A DNA stretch of 64,000 bases from Chryseobacterium sp. CH21 (GCF_004119445.1 NZ_QICI01000067.1:39142-103141); one strand, 5' to 3'. Positions 37,060 to 47,076 are shown, counted from the first letter of the stretch. Translations and numbers: made by a program. The notes: generated by a model from the sequence alone, not told the origin.

Positions 37060-38229
37060 ATGAAAAAATTCACAACACTTTTGTGCACTGCATTCGTGAT
37101 GCAGTGCATCGGGGCTCAAAGCTTTATCCAGGCTTACAAAGACAGAGCGGATATGGTTACCCAGGCCAACATTACTGCCAATCTTCAGGAGTTTAGTAAT
37201 TTAGGCGTAAAAACTACTGGTTCTGTAGCCAATACCAACACTTTGAACTGGATCAAAAATAAGTACACTGCTTATGGTTATACCGCCAGCCAGATTGTAG
37301 AAAGTCCGTTTACTTTCGGAAGTACGAGCTCCAAAAATTTAATTATTACCAAAACCGGAACGCTTTATCCTAATAAGTATGTCATTATTTGCGGGCATTT
37401 CGATACCATTTATGGTCCGGGGGTGAATGACAATGGCAGCGGAACATCCATTATTCTGGAAGCAGCAAGAATTTTAAGAAATGTCCCTACTGAATATTCC
37501 ATCAAGTTCATCCATTTTTCCGGTGAAGAACAAGGGTTAAAAGGAAGCAGTCACTATGTGAATAATGTAGTATACCAAGGAGGTGTCCGCAAATTGGATA
37601 TCAAACTGGTCATCAATCTGGATCAGGTAGGTGGTGTAAAAGGAAATAACAATAACACGGTGTACTGTGATGAAGATCAGGGAGGGGTTTCCAGTAATAA
37701 TGCGGCCTCTGCCGCGGTGACTCAGCAATTGAGAAACTGTACAGCACTCTACTCTCCTCTTCAGACGGCTGTAGATCCGGCCGCTGATACAGATTATATT
37801 CCTTTTGAACAAAAAGGGGAAGTGATCACCGGATATTTTGAAAGAATCCGTAGCACCTACCCACATTCTTCAAAAGATACCTTTACCAATATGGATCCTG
37901 TATATGTTTATAATATCGGGAAGGCTACTGTAGGCGCTTTACAGCATTTTGCAACGGCAACTACCACAATGAGCAAAGCAGCTGCTAAAAATTCATTAGA
38001 GATGGTAAAAATCTATCCTAATCCTGCCCATAATGTCCTGAATATTGATTTACCTGATTCCAAAGAAGCTAATTTTAGCTTTGAAATCAATAATTCTTTG
38101 GGAAGATCTCTTCTGAAAGTAAATAATGAAAAAAAGATTGATGTTTCAAGTTTACAAAACGGAGTGTATATTGGCGTTTTGAAAGTAGGTGAAGAAACAC
38201 TTGTTAAGAATATTATGATTGAGAGATAA
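37060..38229 (+). CDS. Secreted M28 aminopeptidase with T9SS tail
   Basis: Third tandem copy, 389 residues from the ATG at 37060, chosen because MKKFTTLLCTAFVMQCIGAQ is the signal peptide and the 15 codons upstream contain a promoter-like TACATTCG. Zinc motifs GHFDTIYGPGVNDN and HFSGEEQGLKGS are intact, and the late His site reads STYPHSSKDTF. T9SS tail IYPNPAHNVLNIDL...QNGVYIGVLKVG. It has its own promoter region and a perfect terminator. The three copies share most of their sequence and arose by tandem duplication. Confidence 0.92.
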   Translation: MKKFTTLLCTAFVMQCIGAQSFIQAYKDRADMVTQANITANLQEFSNLGVKTTGSVANTNTLNWIKNKYTAYGYTASQIVESPFTFGSTSSKNLIITKTGTLYPNKYVIICGHFDTIYGPGVNDNGSGTSIILEAARILRNVPTEYSIKFIHFSGEEQGLKGSSHYVNNVVYQGGVRKLDIKLVINLDQVGGVKGNNNNTVYCDEDQGGVSSNNAASAAVTQQLRNCTALYSPLQTAVDPAADTDYIPFEQKGEVITGYFERIRSTYPHSSKDTFTNMDPVYVYNIGKATVGALQHFATATTTMSKAAAKNSLEMVKIYPNPAHNVLNIDLPDSKEANFSFEINNSLGRSLLKVNNEKKIDVSSLQNGVYIGVLKVGEETLVKNIMIER

Positions 38230-38253
38230 AAGATCAAGCAACTTATATTAAAG

Positions 38254-38286
38254 AACAGCAGGAATATTCCTGCTGTTTTATTTTAG
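38254..38286 (+). terminator. Intrinsic terminator
   Basis: Perfect palindrome AACAGCAGGAAT/ATTCCTGCTGTT at 38254-38277 followed by TTTATTTT. Confidence 0.85.
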
Positions 38287-38305
38287 ACGAACATGTTTAA
38301 ATATT

Positions 38306-38455
38306 TTACTTCAAGCAGTTATTTTTTAGTGCCAGTTCTTTGATTTTAGAAACAATTGCCTTTTCATTAATAAAGCCATTTTTGATATCTGTTAATAATT
38401 CCTCCAGAGTTACTTTATAAACATCTGCTTCATTAAATGATAAAAAACGTATCAT
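38306..38455 (-). CDS. Small hypothetical protein after a TPR-like fragment
   Basis: A 49-codon frame, MIRFLSFNEADVYKVTLEEL, ending NNCLK, whose ATG overlaps the stop of the upstream minus-strand gene (ATGA). Helix-rich composition. Tight overlap suggests translational coupling. No family recognised. Confidence 0.5.
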   Translation of the reverse strand: MIRFLSFNEADVYKVTLEELLTDIKNGFINEKAIVSKIKELALKNNCLK

Positions 38456-38729
38456 TCTTCTAATGCGTTATCAAAATCTCTAATCTCACAATAGGACAAA
38501 TATTTCATCTGAGAAGCCAGCTCATTATGCTCATCTTTCTGTAATAAATTATCAGCAATATCAATAGTCCATTGATATTCTCCTAGCTTATACCAACAAT
38601 TTGCCATAAACAATAATCTATAGTTTTCAGCTTTTGGAGACAGTCCATTTATATTTTGCAAAATAGTAACAGCAGGCATATATTGCCCATCATTCATTAG
38701 ATCCTGAGCTTCTGTAACTCTTTAATCAT
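38452..38729 (-). CDS. Short TPR-like protein, possibly frameshifted near its start
   Basis: From an ATG at 38697 the frame gives 81 residues with one and a half TPR-like helix pairs (ENYRLLFMANCWYKLGEYQ, TIDIADNLLQKDE). Upstream in the same frame the residues VTEAQDL are also plausible, and adding one base near 38716-38721 joins them to an ATG at 38729 (MIKEVTEAQDLMNDGQ), giving 92 residues. The last four bases overlap the next small gene. Short tail-end genes like this often belong to effector or immunity clusters, but no partner is evident here. Confidence 0.5.
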
Positions 38730-38739
38730 ATGTAAGAGT

Positions 38740-39084
38740 TTATTTTTTTAAGATTAAAAAACATTTTCCATTTTGGACAGGTATTAATTTCTTTCTTTTT
38801 ATTAAGAAATATTCTTTTTTATTTATAGAAATACTATCATTTTTCCCTAATGCACTATGATATTGTGATGTCAGAAACAAAGTATCCTTTTTAACTGTCC
38901 AGACTCCGGAAAATTGTTCTACAGAACCAGGATAAATTAAAAGGAAGTTACTGTTTTTCTGAAGCAAAAGTATAGAACTTGGTGCATCAGTAACATAACA
39001 GATGTTCATATATTTCCCCAGCTTCAGTTGGGAATTATAAGTGGCAAATGAAAGAATAAAAAACAGTATAACTATTTTTCTCAT
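38740..39084 (-). CDS. Small exported protein of unknown function
   Basis: A 114-residue protein with a signal peptide (MRKIVILFFILSFATYNSQ) and a beta-rich mature part (SGVWTVKKDTLFLTS, then KNDSISINKKEYFLIKRKK). The pattern of short strands with a W-T-V-K-K-D-T-L turn resembles lipocalin-like or copper-resistance-like small domains seen after many Bacteroidota signal peptides, but I cannot assign a family. Part of a run of small minus-strand genes. Confidence 0.55.
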   Translation of the reverse strand: MRKIVILFFILSFATYNSQLKLGKYMNICYVTDAPSSILLLQKNSNFLLIYPGSVEQFSGVWTVKKDTLFLTSQYHSALGKNDSISINKKEYFLIKRKKLIPVQNGKCFLILKK

Positions 39085-39103
39085 GGTGTTGTTTCTATAA
39101 AAA

Positions 39104-39292
39104 TTACTTAAAACATTTGATTCCTTTTCTTATTAAAAACATAATTAAGACCCCACCTATAAAAATTAAAAGAGTATTTTTTAAATCAACTCTACTCACC
39201 CCTTTGATAGATTGATCCTGAAATAAAAAAAGCAGGATCGGGATAAGACAAATTGTTGACCAAATTCCTAAAACATATTTCATTCTCTGCAA
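39104..39292 (-). CDS. Small two-span membrane protein
   Basis: A 62-residue protein with two hydrophobic segments (about 6-25, YVLGIWSTICLIPILLFLF, and 39-56, NTLLIFIGGVLIMFLI). An ATG three codons later (39283) is an equally good start. No family recognised. It precedes the small exported protein gene by 19 bases on the same strand, so they may be co-transcribed. Confidence 0.45.
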   Translation of the reverse strand: MQRMKYVLGIWSTICLIPILLFLFQDQSIKGVSRVDLKNTLLIFIGGVLIMFLIRKGIKCFK

Positions 39293-39355
39293 TAATTCAT
39301 TTAAATCCCTAAAATAAACATTATTTCAAAAATAGTAAGAAGCAATTTCACTAAA

Positions 39356-39397
39356 AAAACGAGCCCTTTTCGAAATAGAAAAGGGCTCGTTTTATAA
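39356..39397. terminator. Strong terminator of the TonB receptor gene
   Basis: Perfect stem AAAACGAGCCCTTTTC (39356-39371) with GAAAAGGGCTCGTTTT (39378-39393), A run on one side and T run on the other; works on the minus strand for the receptor gene. Confidence 0.9.
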
Positions 39398-39410
39398 AAA
39401 AGTATTAAGA

Positions 39411-41534
39411 TTAATAATTAAAATTAAGAGAAACCGTATAATATCTTCCGTTTCCTCTTACATATTCTGCATCACGAGCGGTATACATCGAGGTAGGCGT
39501 AAAATAAGAGGTGTTGAAAACATTTTCAATTCCAAGTCCTATGGTAAGGAGTTTATTCAGCTTATAGCTTCCCTGAACATTGAAAAGGTTAAAGCTTTTG
39601 ACAGGTCCTTCTCCTTCATCATACTTTCCAGAAGCGGCAGGCTCAAATTGATCTCTTTTAAATGAGTACATGTGATAAACTCCCAGCTGTAATTTCTGAG
39701 CTTTATCATTCCATTTAACAAAAGAATTCAGCCTTGCAGGTGCAATTCTTAAACCGCTTAAATATTTTTCGTAGCTGTTGTCATTTTTCACATCTACCTT
39801 TCCTTCCTGATAGGTGTAATTGGTTCCGATCGTTAATCCCTGTGTCGGGTAAATATTCACAGCTAATTCTACTCCGTTAATATACTGAGGTGCACGCAGC
39901 GGGGTCCAAAAACCGTTTACAGAAACCAAATCAGCTCCAAGTTTGGAATAATTATAAAAATAACTGGCTGAAAAATCTACATACTGTCCGATCTTACTGT
40001 TGAAACCAATTTCATAATTATCAATAACTACAGGATCGGTATTGATTTCACTCAGAACATTGCTCTTTGCATCTCTCAGCACACGTCCCAGATCATAAAT
40101 ATTAAATCCTCTGGAATAAGAAGTGAAGGGCTGGAAGAAATCAAATGCCACATAGCTCACACCTACATTATAAGACAGGTTTGAATAATTCAATCTTCCT
40201 CCTTCTACATTGAATGGAACATCTTTGTTAGAAGGCAACGTAGTATAATCCGGAACTTTTACGGACATTTTATCCCATCGTACTCCTGCCTTTACCGTAA
40301 GATCATCAGTAAGGAATAATTTTCCCTGTACAAAAGGGGCTACAGCAAGCATATCCATTTCAGGAACCCACATTCTTCCGTCAACCAGCGGCTGGCTTGT
40401 TTTTTCATCTAAAAGATCCAGACCATAAGTCAATGAACCTTTTAACCCTTTTTCTTTTCCAAATTCCGTATTAAAATCAGCTCTGAAACCGTATTTTTTC
40501 TCTAAAATGGCCGATTGTCCTCCTGTTTTCCATCTTGGAGCATTTCTGTAATCATAAATCGTATAAAAGTCCTGGAAATATAAGGTTGTATTGAGGGTAG
40601 TGTTACGAAAAATATTCTTATTAATATATTTAAGATATCCGTTGTGGTTATATCTTGTCCCTTCTTTTACGCCTTCTCTATCTCCCAATTTACCGGTAGA
40701 AGGCCGTTCGCCATATTTTCCAAGATCTAAAATATATTTGGAATCCTGCAAACTCGAATAGTAATTATACATCGCTTCCAATCTGTTATTCTCATTCAAA
40801 TCATACCCTATTTTGGCAAAAATATTGTTGACGGCAGTTTCTCCCAATCCGTATCTTGGATTCTGGACTAATCCTTCACCATCTATTTTTACTCCGTTTT
40901 GGGTAAGAGTTCCATTTACAAGATAATCGAACTTTCCTGCTTTTCCGAAGAAACTTTGTGAAACTCTATATCCTGCGCCACCATCTGATTTGAACATTTT
41001 ATTATTAAACAAATCATGGCTGGTGAATCCTAATACGGTTCTTCCTGAAAAAACTTTACCAGAAGTGCTTTTTTGGGTAATATAGTTAATGATCCCTCCT
41101 TCTGCGCCATTTCCATAAATGGAAGTCGCTCCTTTTACCACTTCAATTCTTTCTAATACAGAAGGATCAATGCTTCTGATTTCTCTGTCATTGTTACGTA
41201 AAGGACTGGATTGTGGAATTCCGTCAATCATGATCAGAACATTTCTTCCTCTTAACGTTTGCCCTCTGTTGCTCACCAGATTATTCCCAAATGCTAATCC
41301 AGGGACTTTATAAGCCAAAATATTACTGAGATCGGCAGAAATCAATGATTGCTCTGCAATTTCTTTTTTACTGATGATATTGACCGTAGAAGCTGTTTTC
41401 TTTACAATTTCCGGAGATCTTGATGCAGTAACAATTACTTCATCAAGCCTGTTCTGTTCTAATGAATCTCTTTTCTGGGCAGCAACTTGAGAAAATGCCA
41501 CAAGGCTTCCGATTAAGAAAATAGATTTATTCAT
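39411..41534 (-). CDS. TonB-dependent outer-membrane receptor, siderophore type
   Basis: A 707-residue outer-membrane receptor. Signal peptide (LVAFSQVAAQ), TonB-box-like stretch LDEVIVTASR, plug domain (VPGLAFGNNLVSNRGQTLRG, IERIEVVKGATSIYGNGAEG) and a 22-strand barrel ending with aromatic SLNFNY. Sequence in the barrel (GLGIENVFNTSYFTP, GNGRYYTVSLNFNY) is like hydroxamate-siderophore receptors of the IutA group, though the substrate is not provable. Single gene. A -7 box TACTTTTG and an AT-rich palindrome TTATTTAGAATAA lie upstream, compatible with iron control. Confidence 0.9.
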   Translation of the reverse strand: MNKSIFLIGSLVAFSQVAAQKRDSLEQNRLDEVIVTASRSPEIVKKTASTVNIISKKEIAEQSLISADLSNILAYKVPGLAFGNNLVSNRGQTLRGRNVLIMIDGIPQSSPLRNNDREIRSIDPSVLERIEVVKGATSIYGNGAEGGIINYITQKSTSGKVFSGRTVLGFTSHDLFNNKMFKSDGGAGYRVSQSFFGKAGKFDYLVNGTLTQNGVKIDGEGLVQNPRYGLGETAVNNIFAKIGYDLNENNRLEAMYNYYSSLQDSKYILDLGKYGERPSTGKLGDREGVKEGTRYNHNGYLKYINKNIFRNTTLNTTLYFQDFYTIYDYRNAPRWKTGGQSAILEKKYGFRADFNTEFGKEKGLKGSLTYGLDLLDEKTSQPLVDGRMWVPEMDMLAVAPFVQGKLFLTDDLTVKAGVRWDKMSVKVPDYTTLPSNKDVPFNVEGGRLNYSNLSYNVGVSYVAFDFFQPFTSYSRGFNIYDLGRVLRDAKSNVLSEINTDPVVIDNYEIGFNSKIGQYVDFSASYFYNYSKLGADLVSVNGFWTPLRAPQYINGVELAVNIYPTQGLTIGTNYTYQEGKVDVKNDNSYEKYLSGLRIAPARLNSFVKWNDKAQKLQLGVYHMYSFKRDQFEPAASGKYDEGEGPVKSFNLFNVQGSYKLNKLLTIGLGIENVFNTSYFTPTSMYTARDAEYVRGNGRYYTVSLNFNY

Positions 41535-41545
41535 ACTTAAGTTTT

Positions 41546-41571
41546 ATTTAGAATAATTAAAAACAAAAGTA
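41546..41571 (-). promoter_or_regulatory. Promoter and possible Fur-type site of the receptor gene
   Basis: On the minus strand TACTTTTG (41571-41564) is the -7 box. Between it and the ATG lies TTATTtagAATAA (41546-41558), a short AT-rich palindrome of the style reported for flavobacterial Fur sites. A related stretch precedes the DUF4932-like gene. Fur control is inference. Confidence 0.35.
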
Positions 41572-41775
41572 CGGTTTTTAACAGGCTTTGAATTTTCGGT
41601 ATTTTAACAACCTTTCGTTTGGTATAGTTTTAAATTAATTCATCAAATACATTTAAATAAAAATAATCCATTAATATAATTTCTAAAGTTTATTTTATCA
41701 ACATCAACTGATAATCGTCATGTATGAAAACGTACAGCAATATACTTGCTTTTGTAATTTTTCTCTGTCTTAACG

Positions 41776-41804
41776 AAAAAACCTTTGAATTATTTCAAAG
41801 GTTT
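41776..41804 (-). terminator. Terminator of the his operon
   Basis: Stem AAACCTTTGAA (41779-41789) with TTCAAAGGTTT (41794-41804), with A's at 41776-41781 giving a U run on the minus strand. It overlaps the hisIE stop. Confidence 0.85.
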
Positions 41805-42390
41805 ATTGATCTCTGTTTTTAAGAATTTCTTCAATCTCTTCCAACGAAAATCCTTTAGCTTTCAACAGAATCAGGAAGTGATACAGCAGATCTGCAGCTT
41901 CATTTTTAAAAAGGTCTTCGTTATTGTCTTTTGCTTCTATAACCAGTTCTACGGCTTCCTCTCCTACTTTTTGAGCTATCTTATTGATTCCTCTCTGGTA
42001 AAGTGAATAGGTATAAGAGTCTTCAGCTTTGGTATCTATTCTCTGAGAAATTTTCTCTTGTAGTTCATACAAAAAACCTTTAGCATTCTTTTCTCCAAAA
42101 CAGCTGAAACTTCCTGTGTGACAAACTACATTCTTTGGAACAGCTTTAATTAAAATGGTATCCTGATCGCAGTCGATATCAATACTTTTTACTGTTAAAA
42201 AGTTACCGGATTCCTCACCTTTTGTCCAGAGTCTGTTTTTGGAACGGCTGAAAAAAGTAACAATTCCTTCTTTCTTTGTTTTTTCAAAAGCTTCTTCATT
42301 CATGTAGCCCAGCATCAAAATCTGCAGTGTTCTGTTGTCCTGAATGACTACCGGAACAAGCCCCTTATCTTTATTAAAATCTATGTTCAT
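41803..42390 (-). CDS. hisI: Bifunctional phosphoribosyl-AMP cyclohydrolase / phosphoribosyl-ATP pyrophosphatase
   Basis: A 195-residue fused HisIE. The N-terminal cyclohydrolase half has [28 protein letters not shown] and DCDQDTILI with CHTGSFSCF (zinc cysteines). The C-terminal pyrophosphatase half has [16 protein letters not shown] and [11 protein letters not shown] (metal-binding Glu and Asp). They carry out steps 2 and 3 of histidine synthesis. Last gene of the operon; its start overlaps the hisF stop by four bases (ATGA). Fused HisIE is normal in Bacteroidota. Confidence 0.96.
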   Translation of the reverse strand: MNIDFNKDKGLVPVVIQDNRTLQILMLGYMNEEAFEKTKKEGIVTFFSRSKNRLWTKGEESGNFLTVKSIDIDCDQDTILIKAVPKNVVCHTGSFSCFGEKNAKGFLYELQEKISQRIDTKAEDSYTYSLYQRGINKIAQKVGEEAVELVIEAKDNNEDLFKNEAADLLYHFLILLKAKGFSLEEIEEILKNRDQ

Positions 42391-43145
42391 CGTACTTCTA
42401 TTTTTTGAGTTTTTAACTGTCCTTTTAAATCCTGAATTCCTATTTCATTAAAATGGAAAATACTGGCTGCCAATCCTCCCGTTGCTTTTGTTTCATTGAA
42501 TACTTTAATAAAGTCATCCACTTTACCAGCACCTCCGGAAGCAATCACAGGAATACTTATATTATCTGAAACCAGTTTTGTAATACGAAGATCAAAGCCA
42601 TTTTTTGTGCCATCGCCATCCATCGAAGTAAGGAGAATTTCTCCTGCACCAAGAGACTCAGCTTTTTTTGCCCATTCCACTGTAGCAAGCTCTGTGGCTT
42701 CTCTTCCTCCTTTGATATGAACAAGGTCTTTATCACCAACTTGTCTCGTATCAATAGCCACCACAACGCATTGGCTTCCGAATTCTTGGGCCAGATCAGA
42801 GATCAGTCCTGGATTTTTTACTGCCGAGGAATTGATACTTATTTTATCTGCCCCCGCCTCCAAAAGCTTTCTTACATCTTCCACAGACGAAATTCCACCA
42901 CCCACCGTAAAAGGAATACTTAGTTCTTTGGCAATCTCTTTTACCAATTCTACAAAAGTCTTCCTGTTTTCAATAGTTGCTGTAATATCAAGAAAAACAA
43001 GTTCATCTGCTCCTTCCTGTTCATATTTTTTGGCAAGTTCAACAGGATCTCCTGCATTTTTAAGATCTTCAAAATTGATTCCTTTCACCGTAGCTCCATC
43101 TTTGATATCCAGACATGGAATAATTCTTTTTTTAAGCATTTTCAA
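42387..43145 (-). CDS. hisF: Imidazole glycerol phosphate synthase subunit HisF
   Basis: A 252-residue TIM barrel that uses ammonia from HisH to make imidazole-glycerol phosphate and AICAR. Catalytic aspartates lie in PCLDIKDG near the N-terminus and [13 protein letters not shown]; phosphate loops are GGGISS and ASGGAG. A second Met two codons in ([11 protein letters not shown]) is the more conserved start; either is possible. The 5' end overlaps hisA by about 14 bases. Confidence 0.96.
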   Translation of the reverse strand: MKMLKKRIIPCLDIKDGATVKGINFEDLKNAGDPVELAKKYEQEGADELVFLDITATIENRKTFVELVKEIAKELSIPFTVGGGISSVEDVRKLLEAGADKISINSSAVKNPGLISDLAQEFGSQCVVVAIDTRQVGDKDLVHIKGGREATELATVEWAKKAESLGAGEILLTSMDGDGTKNGFDLRITKLVSDNISIPVIASGGAGKVDDFIKVFNETKATGGLAASIFHFNEIGIQDLKGQLKTQKIEVR

Positions 43146-43854
43146 TAAAATTTTGAAGTTGTTGTAAGCTTATTTTTCCTTCGTAAATTGCTTTTCCGAT
43201 GATTGTCCCTGCACAGCCAATATCTTTCATTTTATACACATCAGCAATCCCTGAAATCCCTCCGCTCGCGACCAGCTGAACTGATGTTTTATATAAAATC
43301 TCAATATACAGCCCCGTTGAAGGACCTTCCAGCATTCCATCTTTTGCAATATCGGTGCATATTGTGGTTTGGATTCCTTTTTCCTGATATTGAAGGATAA
43401 AATCGATGATGTCATTGTCACTTTCTTCAAGCCATCCGGAGGTTTTGATTTTTCTGTTGTCACAGTCTGCTCCGAGAATAATTTTCTCACCATATTTTTG
43501 GATCATCTCATAGCAGAATTCAGGATTTTGCACCGCAATACTTCCTAAAGTGATCTGTTTTGCGCCAGAATTAAAAGCTGTTTTAATATCTTCCTGAGTT
43601 TTTAAGCCTCCTCCGAAGTCGATATGCAACGAAGTAGAACCTGCAATATTTTCCAGAACCTTTTGATTGACAATATGCTTTGATTTTGCCCCGTCCAGAT
43701 CCACCAGGTGAAGAAACTTAATGCCGAAACTCTCAAATTCTTTCGCCACTTCTACAGGGTCTTCATTGTATATTTTCTTTGTGTTGTAATCACCTTTTGA
43801 CAAACGGACACATTTGCCGTCGATAATATCTATAGCCGGAATTATTTTCATCAT
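43132..43854 (-). CDS. hisA: Phosphoribosylformimino-AICAR-phosphate isomerase
   Basis: A 240-residue TIM barrel that isomerises ProFAR, the step before HisHF. The first Asp motif [22 protein letters not shown] and [14 protein letters not shown] (second catalytic Asp) are present, with phosphate loop ASGGIS. It overlaps hisF downstream and abuts hisH upstream by one base, so translation is likely coupled. Confidence 0.96.
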   Translation of the reverse strand: MMKIIPAIDIIDGKCVRLSKGDYNTKKIYNEDPVEVAKEFESFGIKFLHLVDLDGAKSKHIVNQKVLENIAGSTSLHIDFGGGLKTQEDIKTAFNSGAKQITLGSIAVQNPEFCYEMIQKYGEKIILGADCDNRKIKTSGWLEESDNDIIDFILQYQEKGIQTTICTDIAKDGMLEGPSTGLYIEILYKTSVQLVASGGISGIADVYKMKDIGCAGTIIGKAIYEGKISLQQLQNFIENA

Positions 43855-44432
43855 TATAAATTTATAAAGTTTTTAACGATCTGACTTCCCACAATGCCTG
43901 ATTTTTCAGGGTGAAACTGTACTGCATAGAAATTGTCTTTCTGTAATGAAGCACTGAATGGCAGGATATAATCACAGACAGAAGTGGTAAAGTTTGAAAG
44001 CTCACAATAATAGCTGTGAACGAAATAAACATCATGACTCAATTCAATTCCTGAAAACAAGGGTGAAGTCTGCTCTGAAACGGTATTCCAGCCCATATGC
44101 GGAATAATATCTTTTGCCGGAAATTTTCTGACATTGATATCAAAAATCCCCATTCCCTCAGTATCTCCTTCTTCATTTCCTTTACACATGAGCTGCATTC
44201 CCAGACATATTCCTAAAACGGGCTGTGTAAGGCTTGGAATCAGGAGGTCAAGTTCCCTTTCCTTCAACAGTTTCATGGTGGATGAAGCTTCTCCTACGCC
44301 TGGGAAGATCACTTTGTCGGCTTTTAAGATTTGTTCGGGATCATCAGTAATCACAGATTCAACTTTCAGCCTGTTGAGGGCATTCTGGACAGAGTTTACA
44401 TTTCCTCCGTTGTATTTTATTATGGCAATCAT
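43854..44432 (-). CDS. hisH: Imidazole glycerol phosphate synthase glutaminase subunit HisH
   Basis: A 192-residue class I glutamine amidotransferase that feeds ammonia to HisF. The triad is visible: nucleophile Cys in GICLGMQLM and His/Glu in [14 protein letters not shown] oxyanion loop is FPGVGEASS. It lies between hisB (two-base gap) and hisA (one-base overlap). Confidence 0.96.
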   Translation of the reverse strand: MIAIIKYNGGNVNSVQNALNRLKVESVITDDPEQILKADKVIFPGVGEASSTMKLLKERELDLLIPSLTQPVLGICLGMQLMCKGNEEGDTEGMGIFDINVRKFPAKDIIPHMGWNTVSEQTSPLFSGIELSHDVYFVHSYYCELSNFTTSVCDYILPFSASLQKDNFYAVQFHPEKSGIVGSQIVKNFINL

Positions 44433-44434
44433 AT

Positions 44435-45529
44435 TTATAAACTTCCTTTTGTAGAAGGTAAACTGTAATTACTATCGGATTGATTTACCGCCATCTTCAC
44501 TGCTTTTGCAAAGGCTTTAAAGATGGATTCAATCTTGTGGTGTTCGTTATCTCCTTCTGCTTTGATATTCAGATTGGATTTCGAAGCATCCGTAAAGGAT
44601 TTAAAGAAGTGAAAAAACATTTCCGTAGGTACATCCCCTATCTTTTCTCTTGTAAACGGAGCATCCCAAACTAACCACGGTCTGCCTCCAAAATCAATTG
44701 CTACCTGAGAAAGGCAATCGTCCATCGGAAGCAGAAAACCATATCGCTCAATTCCTTTTTTCTTTCCTAAAGCTTTTAAAATGGCTTCTCCCAACACAAT
44801 TCCTGTGTCTTCAATGGTGTGGTGTTCATCTACAGCAAGATCTCCATTCACTTTAATGGTCAAATCCATATTTCCGTGTCTCGCAATCTGATCCAGCATG
44901 TGATCAAAAAAATGAAGTCCGGTTGAAATATCTGATTTTCCGTTTCCATCAAGATTGACTTCAATTTCAATATCTGTTTCGTTGGTTTTGCGGGAGACTT
45001 TAGCTTTCCTCATTCCGGATTTTAAGAACTGATAAATCTCCGACCATTGTGTTGTAGAAAGCTCAGCTTCATTATTTAAGTTTTGATTAAGGTAAATAGC
45101 TTTAGATTTCAGATTTTTAGCAAGTTGAACGTCCGTACTTCGATCACCAATTACATAGGAATTTTCCAGATCATAATTGCCATAAACATATTTACTCAGC
45201 ATTCCGATTCCTGGTTTTCTGGTAGGTAGATTTTCGGATTCAAAGCTTTTATCAATTAAAATATCACTAAAAATGATCCCTTCATTTTCAAATGCCTGCA
45301 TCATTTTTTCGTGTGGCTTTATGAAATCTTCTTCAGGAAAACTGTCGGTTCCCAGTCCATCCTGATTGGTTACCATCACCAGTTCGTAATCCAGTTCACT
45401 CACAATTTTTGCAAGGTTTTGAAAAACTCCGGGATAAAATTCAAGTTTTTCCAGAGAATCTACCTGGAAATCTGTGGGTGGTTCTATAATTAGTGTTCCG
45501 TCGCGGTCTATAAAGAGTACTTTTTTCAT
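44435..45529 (-). CDS. hisB: Bifunctional histidinol-phosphatase / imidazoleglycerol-phosphate dehydratase
   Basis: A 364-residue fused HisB. The N-terminal half is a HAD phosphatase (FIDRDGTLI nucleophile motif near residue 7, [12 protein letters not shown] late acidic motif). The C-terminal half is IGP dehydratase with its metal-binding histidine motifs [24 protein letters not shown], and [10 protein letters not shown]. They carry out steps 6 and 8 of histidine synthesis. Fused HisB is standard for enterobacteria and many Bacteroidota. It precedes hisH and is separated from hisC by a 156-base element. Confidence 0.96.
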   Translation of the reverse strand: MKKVLFIDRDGTLIIEPPTDFQVDSLEKLEFYPGVFQNLAKIVSELDYELVMVTNQDGLGTDSFPEEDFIKPHEKMMQAFENEGIIFSDILIDKSFESENLPTRKPGIGMLSKYVYGNYDLENSYVIGDRSTDVQLAKNLKSKAIYLNQNLNNEAELSTTQWSEIYQFLKSGMRKAKVSRKTNETDIEIEVNLDGNGKSDISTGLHFFDHMLDQIARHGNMDLTIKVNGDLAVDEHHTIEDTGIVLGEAILKALGKKKGIERYGFLLPMDDCLSQVAIDFGGRPWLVWDAPFTREKIGDVPTEMFFHFFKSFTDASKSNLNIKAEGDNEHHKIESIFKAFAKAVKMAVNQSDSNYSLPSTKGSL

Positions 45530-45544
45530 ATATTTTTATTTTTT

Positions 45545-45680
45545 AAACCATTAAGTTGTTTTAAGTGATTAAGAATTATTAAGACCATAGCTAAAGCTAT
45601 TAATTTAGCGATACGTTTTATTTATTTTTGATAAAACTTAACTTAACATTTCTTATTATCTTCATCTTTCTTAATGGTTT
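45545..45680. repeat. Palindromic element between hisC and hisB (family B)
   Basis: Perfect 11-bp inverted ends AAACCATTAAG (45545-45555) and CTTAATGGTTT (45670-45680). Inside is CATAGCTAAAGCTATT (about 45587-45602), a palindrome also found almost unchanged at about 48414-48431 between hisD and hisG (CATAGCTGAAGCTATT). A degenerate partial copy lies at about 46745-46800. Confidence 0.65.
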
Positions 45681-45685
45681 ATAAT

Positions 45686-46711
45686 TTATATTCCTTTTAA
45701 AAGGTTTATTAGTTTTTCATTTTCTGTACGAGTCCCCACGTTGATCCTGATACATCCCGGAATGGCCGGATCTCTTCTGCTGGTTAAGACTTCCTCTTCC
45801 AGCATTCTTGTATAGACACTGTCAACATTTTCCATTCTGATCAGAAAGAAATTAGCATCTGTGGAAAACACTTTCGAAATGCATTGAATTCCTTCAAACT
45901 GCTGTTTTAACCATGTTCTCTCTTCCAAAATACGGGTTACGTTCTCCTGAAGGCTGTTTTCTTGCTGCAATGTCTTTAAAATCAATTCCTGGCTCAAAAC
46001 ATTCACATTATACGGTGCTTTTACGGTATTGATAAGGCTGATAATCTCTTCAGACGCGTAAGCCATACCTACCCTTGCTCCGGCAATTCCCCATGCTTTT
46101 GAAAAGGTTTGCAGCACAATCAGATTAGAATACTTTTCTAAAAGCTCCAGACTTGATTTTTTTCCTGAAAATTCAATATAAGCTTCATCTACGACTACAA
46201 TTCCGTTGAAATTCTGAAGATAAAATTCAATATCATCCACACTGTTTCCTGTAGGGTTATTGGGTGAGCATAAAAAGAAAATTTTCAGTGAAGGATCTTC
46301 TATTGCTTTTAAAAAATCTTTTTTTACAATTTCAAAGCTTTCATCCAGATCCAGCTTCAACACTTTATTCTCATTGATCGCTGCATAGAATCCATACATC
46401 GCAAATGATGGATTCATCATCAGAATGGCATCTTTTTTAGGCTCACAGAAAATTTTGATGATAAGGTCTATCAGCTCATCACTTCCGTTTCCTATGGCAA
46501 TCTGTGAGGGAGAGACTTTTTTAAGTCCAGCAAGCTTGCTTTTAAGCTTTTTCTGAGTAGAATCCGGATAGCGGTTACATTCCCCGAACGGACTTTCATT
46601 CGCATCCAGCATAACAGGAGCATTAAATTCATTATGATCCCTGAAACTGATGTAGGGCTGTAATTGTAATATATTTTCTCTTACGAGTTCTTTGATACTG
46701 TTATTTTTCAT
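45686..46711 (-). CDS. hisC: Histidinol-phosphate aminotransferase
   Basis: A 341-residue fold-type I PLP enzyme transferring an amino group from glutamate to imidazole-acetol phosphate (step 7). The PLP Lys lies in TFSKAWGIAGARVG; CSPNNPTGN and VVDEAYIEFSG are the usual cofactor-contact motifs. Normal length for the family. Flanked by repeat elements on both sides inside the operon. Confidence 0.95.
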   Translation of the reverse strand: MKNNSIKELVRENILQLQPYISFRDHNEFNAPVMLDANESPFGECNRYPDSTQKKLKSKLAGLKKVSPSQIAIGNGSDELIDLIIKIFCEPKKDAILMMNPSFAMYGFYAAINENKVLKLDLDESFEIVKKDFLKAIEDPSLKIFFLCSPNNPTGNSVDDIEFYLQNFNGIVVVDEAYIEFSGKKSSLELLEKYSNLIVLQTFSKAWGIAGARVGMAYASEEIISLINTVKAPYNVNVLSQELILKTLQQENSLQENVTRILEERTWLKQQFEGIQCISKVFSTDANFFLIRMENVDSVYTRMLEEEVLTSRRDPAIPGCIRINVGTRTENEKLINLLKGI

Positions 46712-46744
46712 TGTATTGACTTTCTTTAAAAAAAATTATTATAA

Positions 46745-47066
46745 AACCGTTTTTAAATCATTAAACTGGATTAGGTTATTAAGAATAATGAAGAAAATAT
46801 CTTCCGATCTTTATTATGCAGTGAGCTGAATTCAAATGTTTTTGAATCTTAACTTTGCTTAAATGATTCATTTTTTTGATAAACGCAAGGGCGCAAAGTT
46901 TTTTAATTCTGTAACACTTTTTTAAGGCGCAAGAAAACCGAAGATTTTCAGCAAGGGTATGGGCTTTATTTTGTGTTTTTATATACATTATTCAATTTTA
47001 TCGGAGATAAAATCCTTGCGTCTTAAAATGTGCTCCAATTATATTCTTCTTGCGTCTTTGCGTTTT
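46745..47066. repeat. Repeat-filled gap between hisD and hisC
   Basis: The 365-base gap has no gene. The left third (46745-46800) is a degenerate family-B copy (AATCATTAAACTGG, ATTAAGAATAATGAAG). The right part (46881-47066) is a family-A element with inverted ends AAACGCAAGGGCGCAAAG and CTTGCGTCTTTGCGTTT, an interior GAAAACCGAAGATTTTC palindrome and a hairpin ATTTTATCGGAGATAAAAT. About 75-80 percent alike, by eye, to the hisG-hisD copy. Confidence 0.65.
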
Positions 47067-47076
47067 CCAACATTTA

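Noticed and set aside
41785..43167. Plus-strand frames opposite hisIE, hisF and hisA
   Set aside because: Antisense shadows of conserved genes with no promoter, signal or domain.
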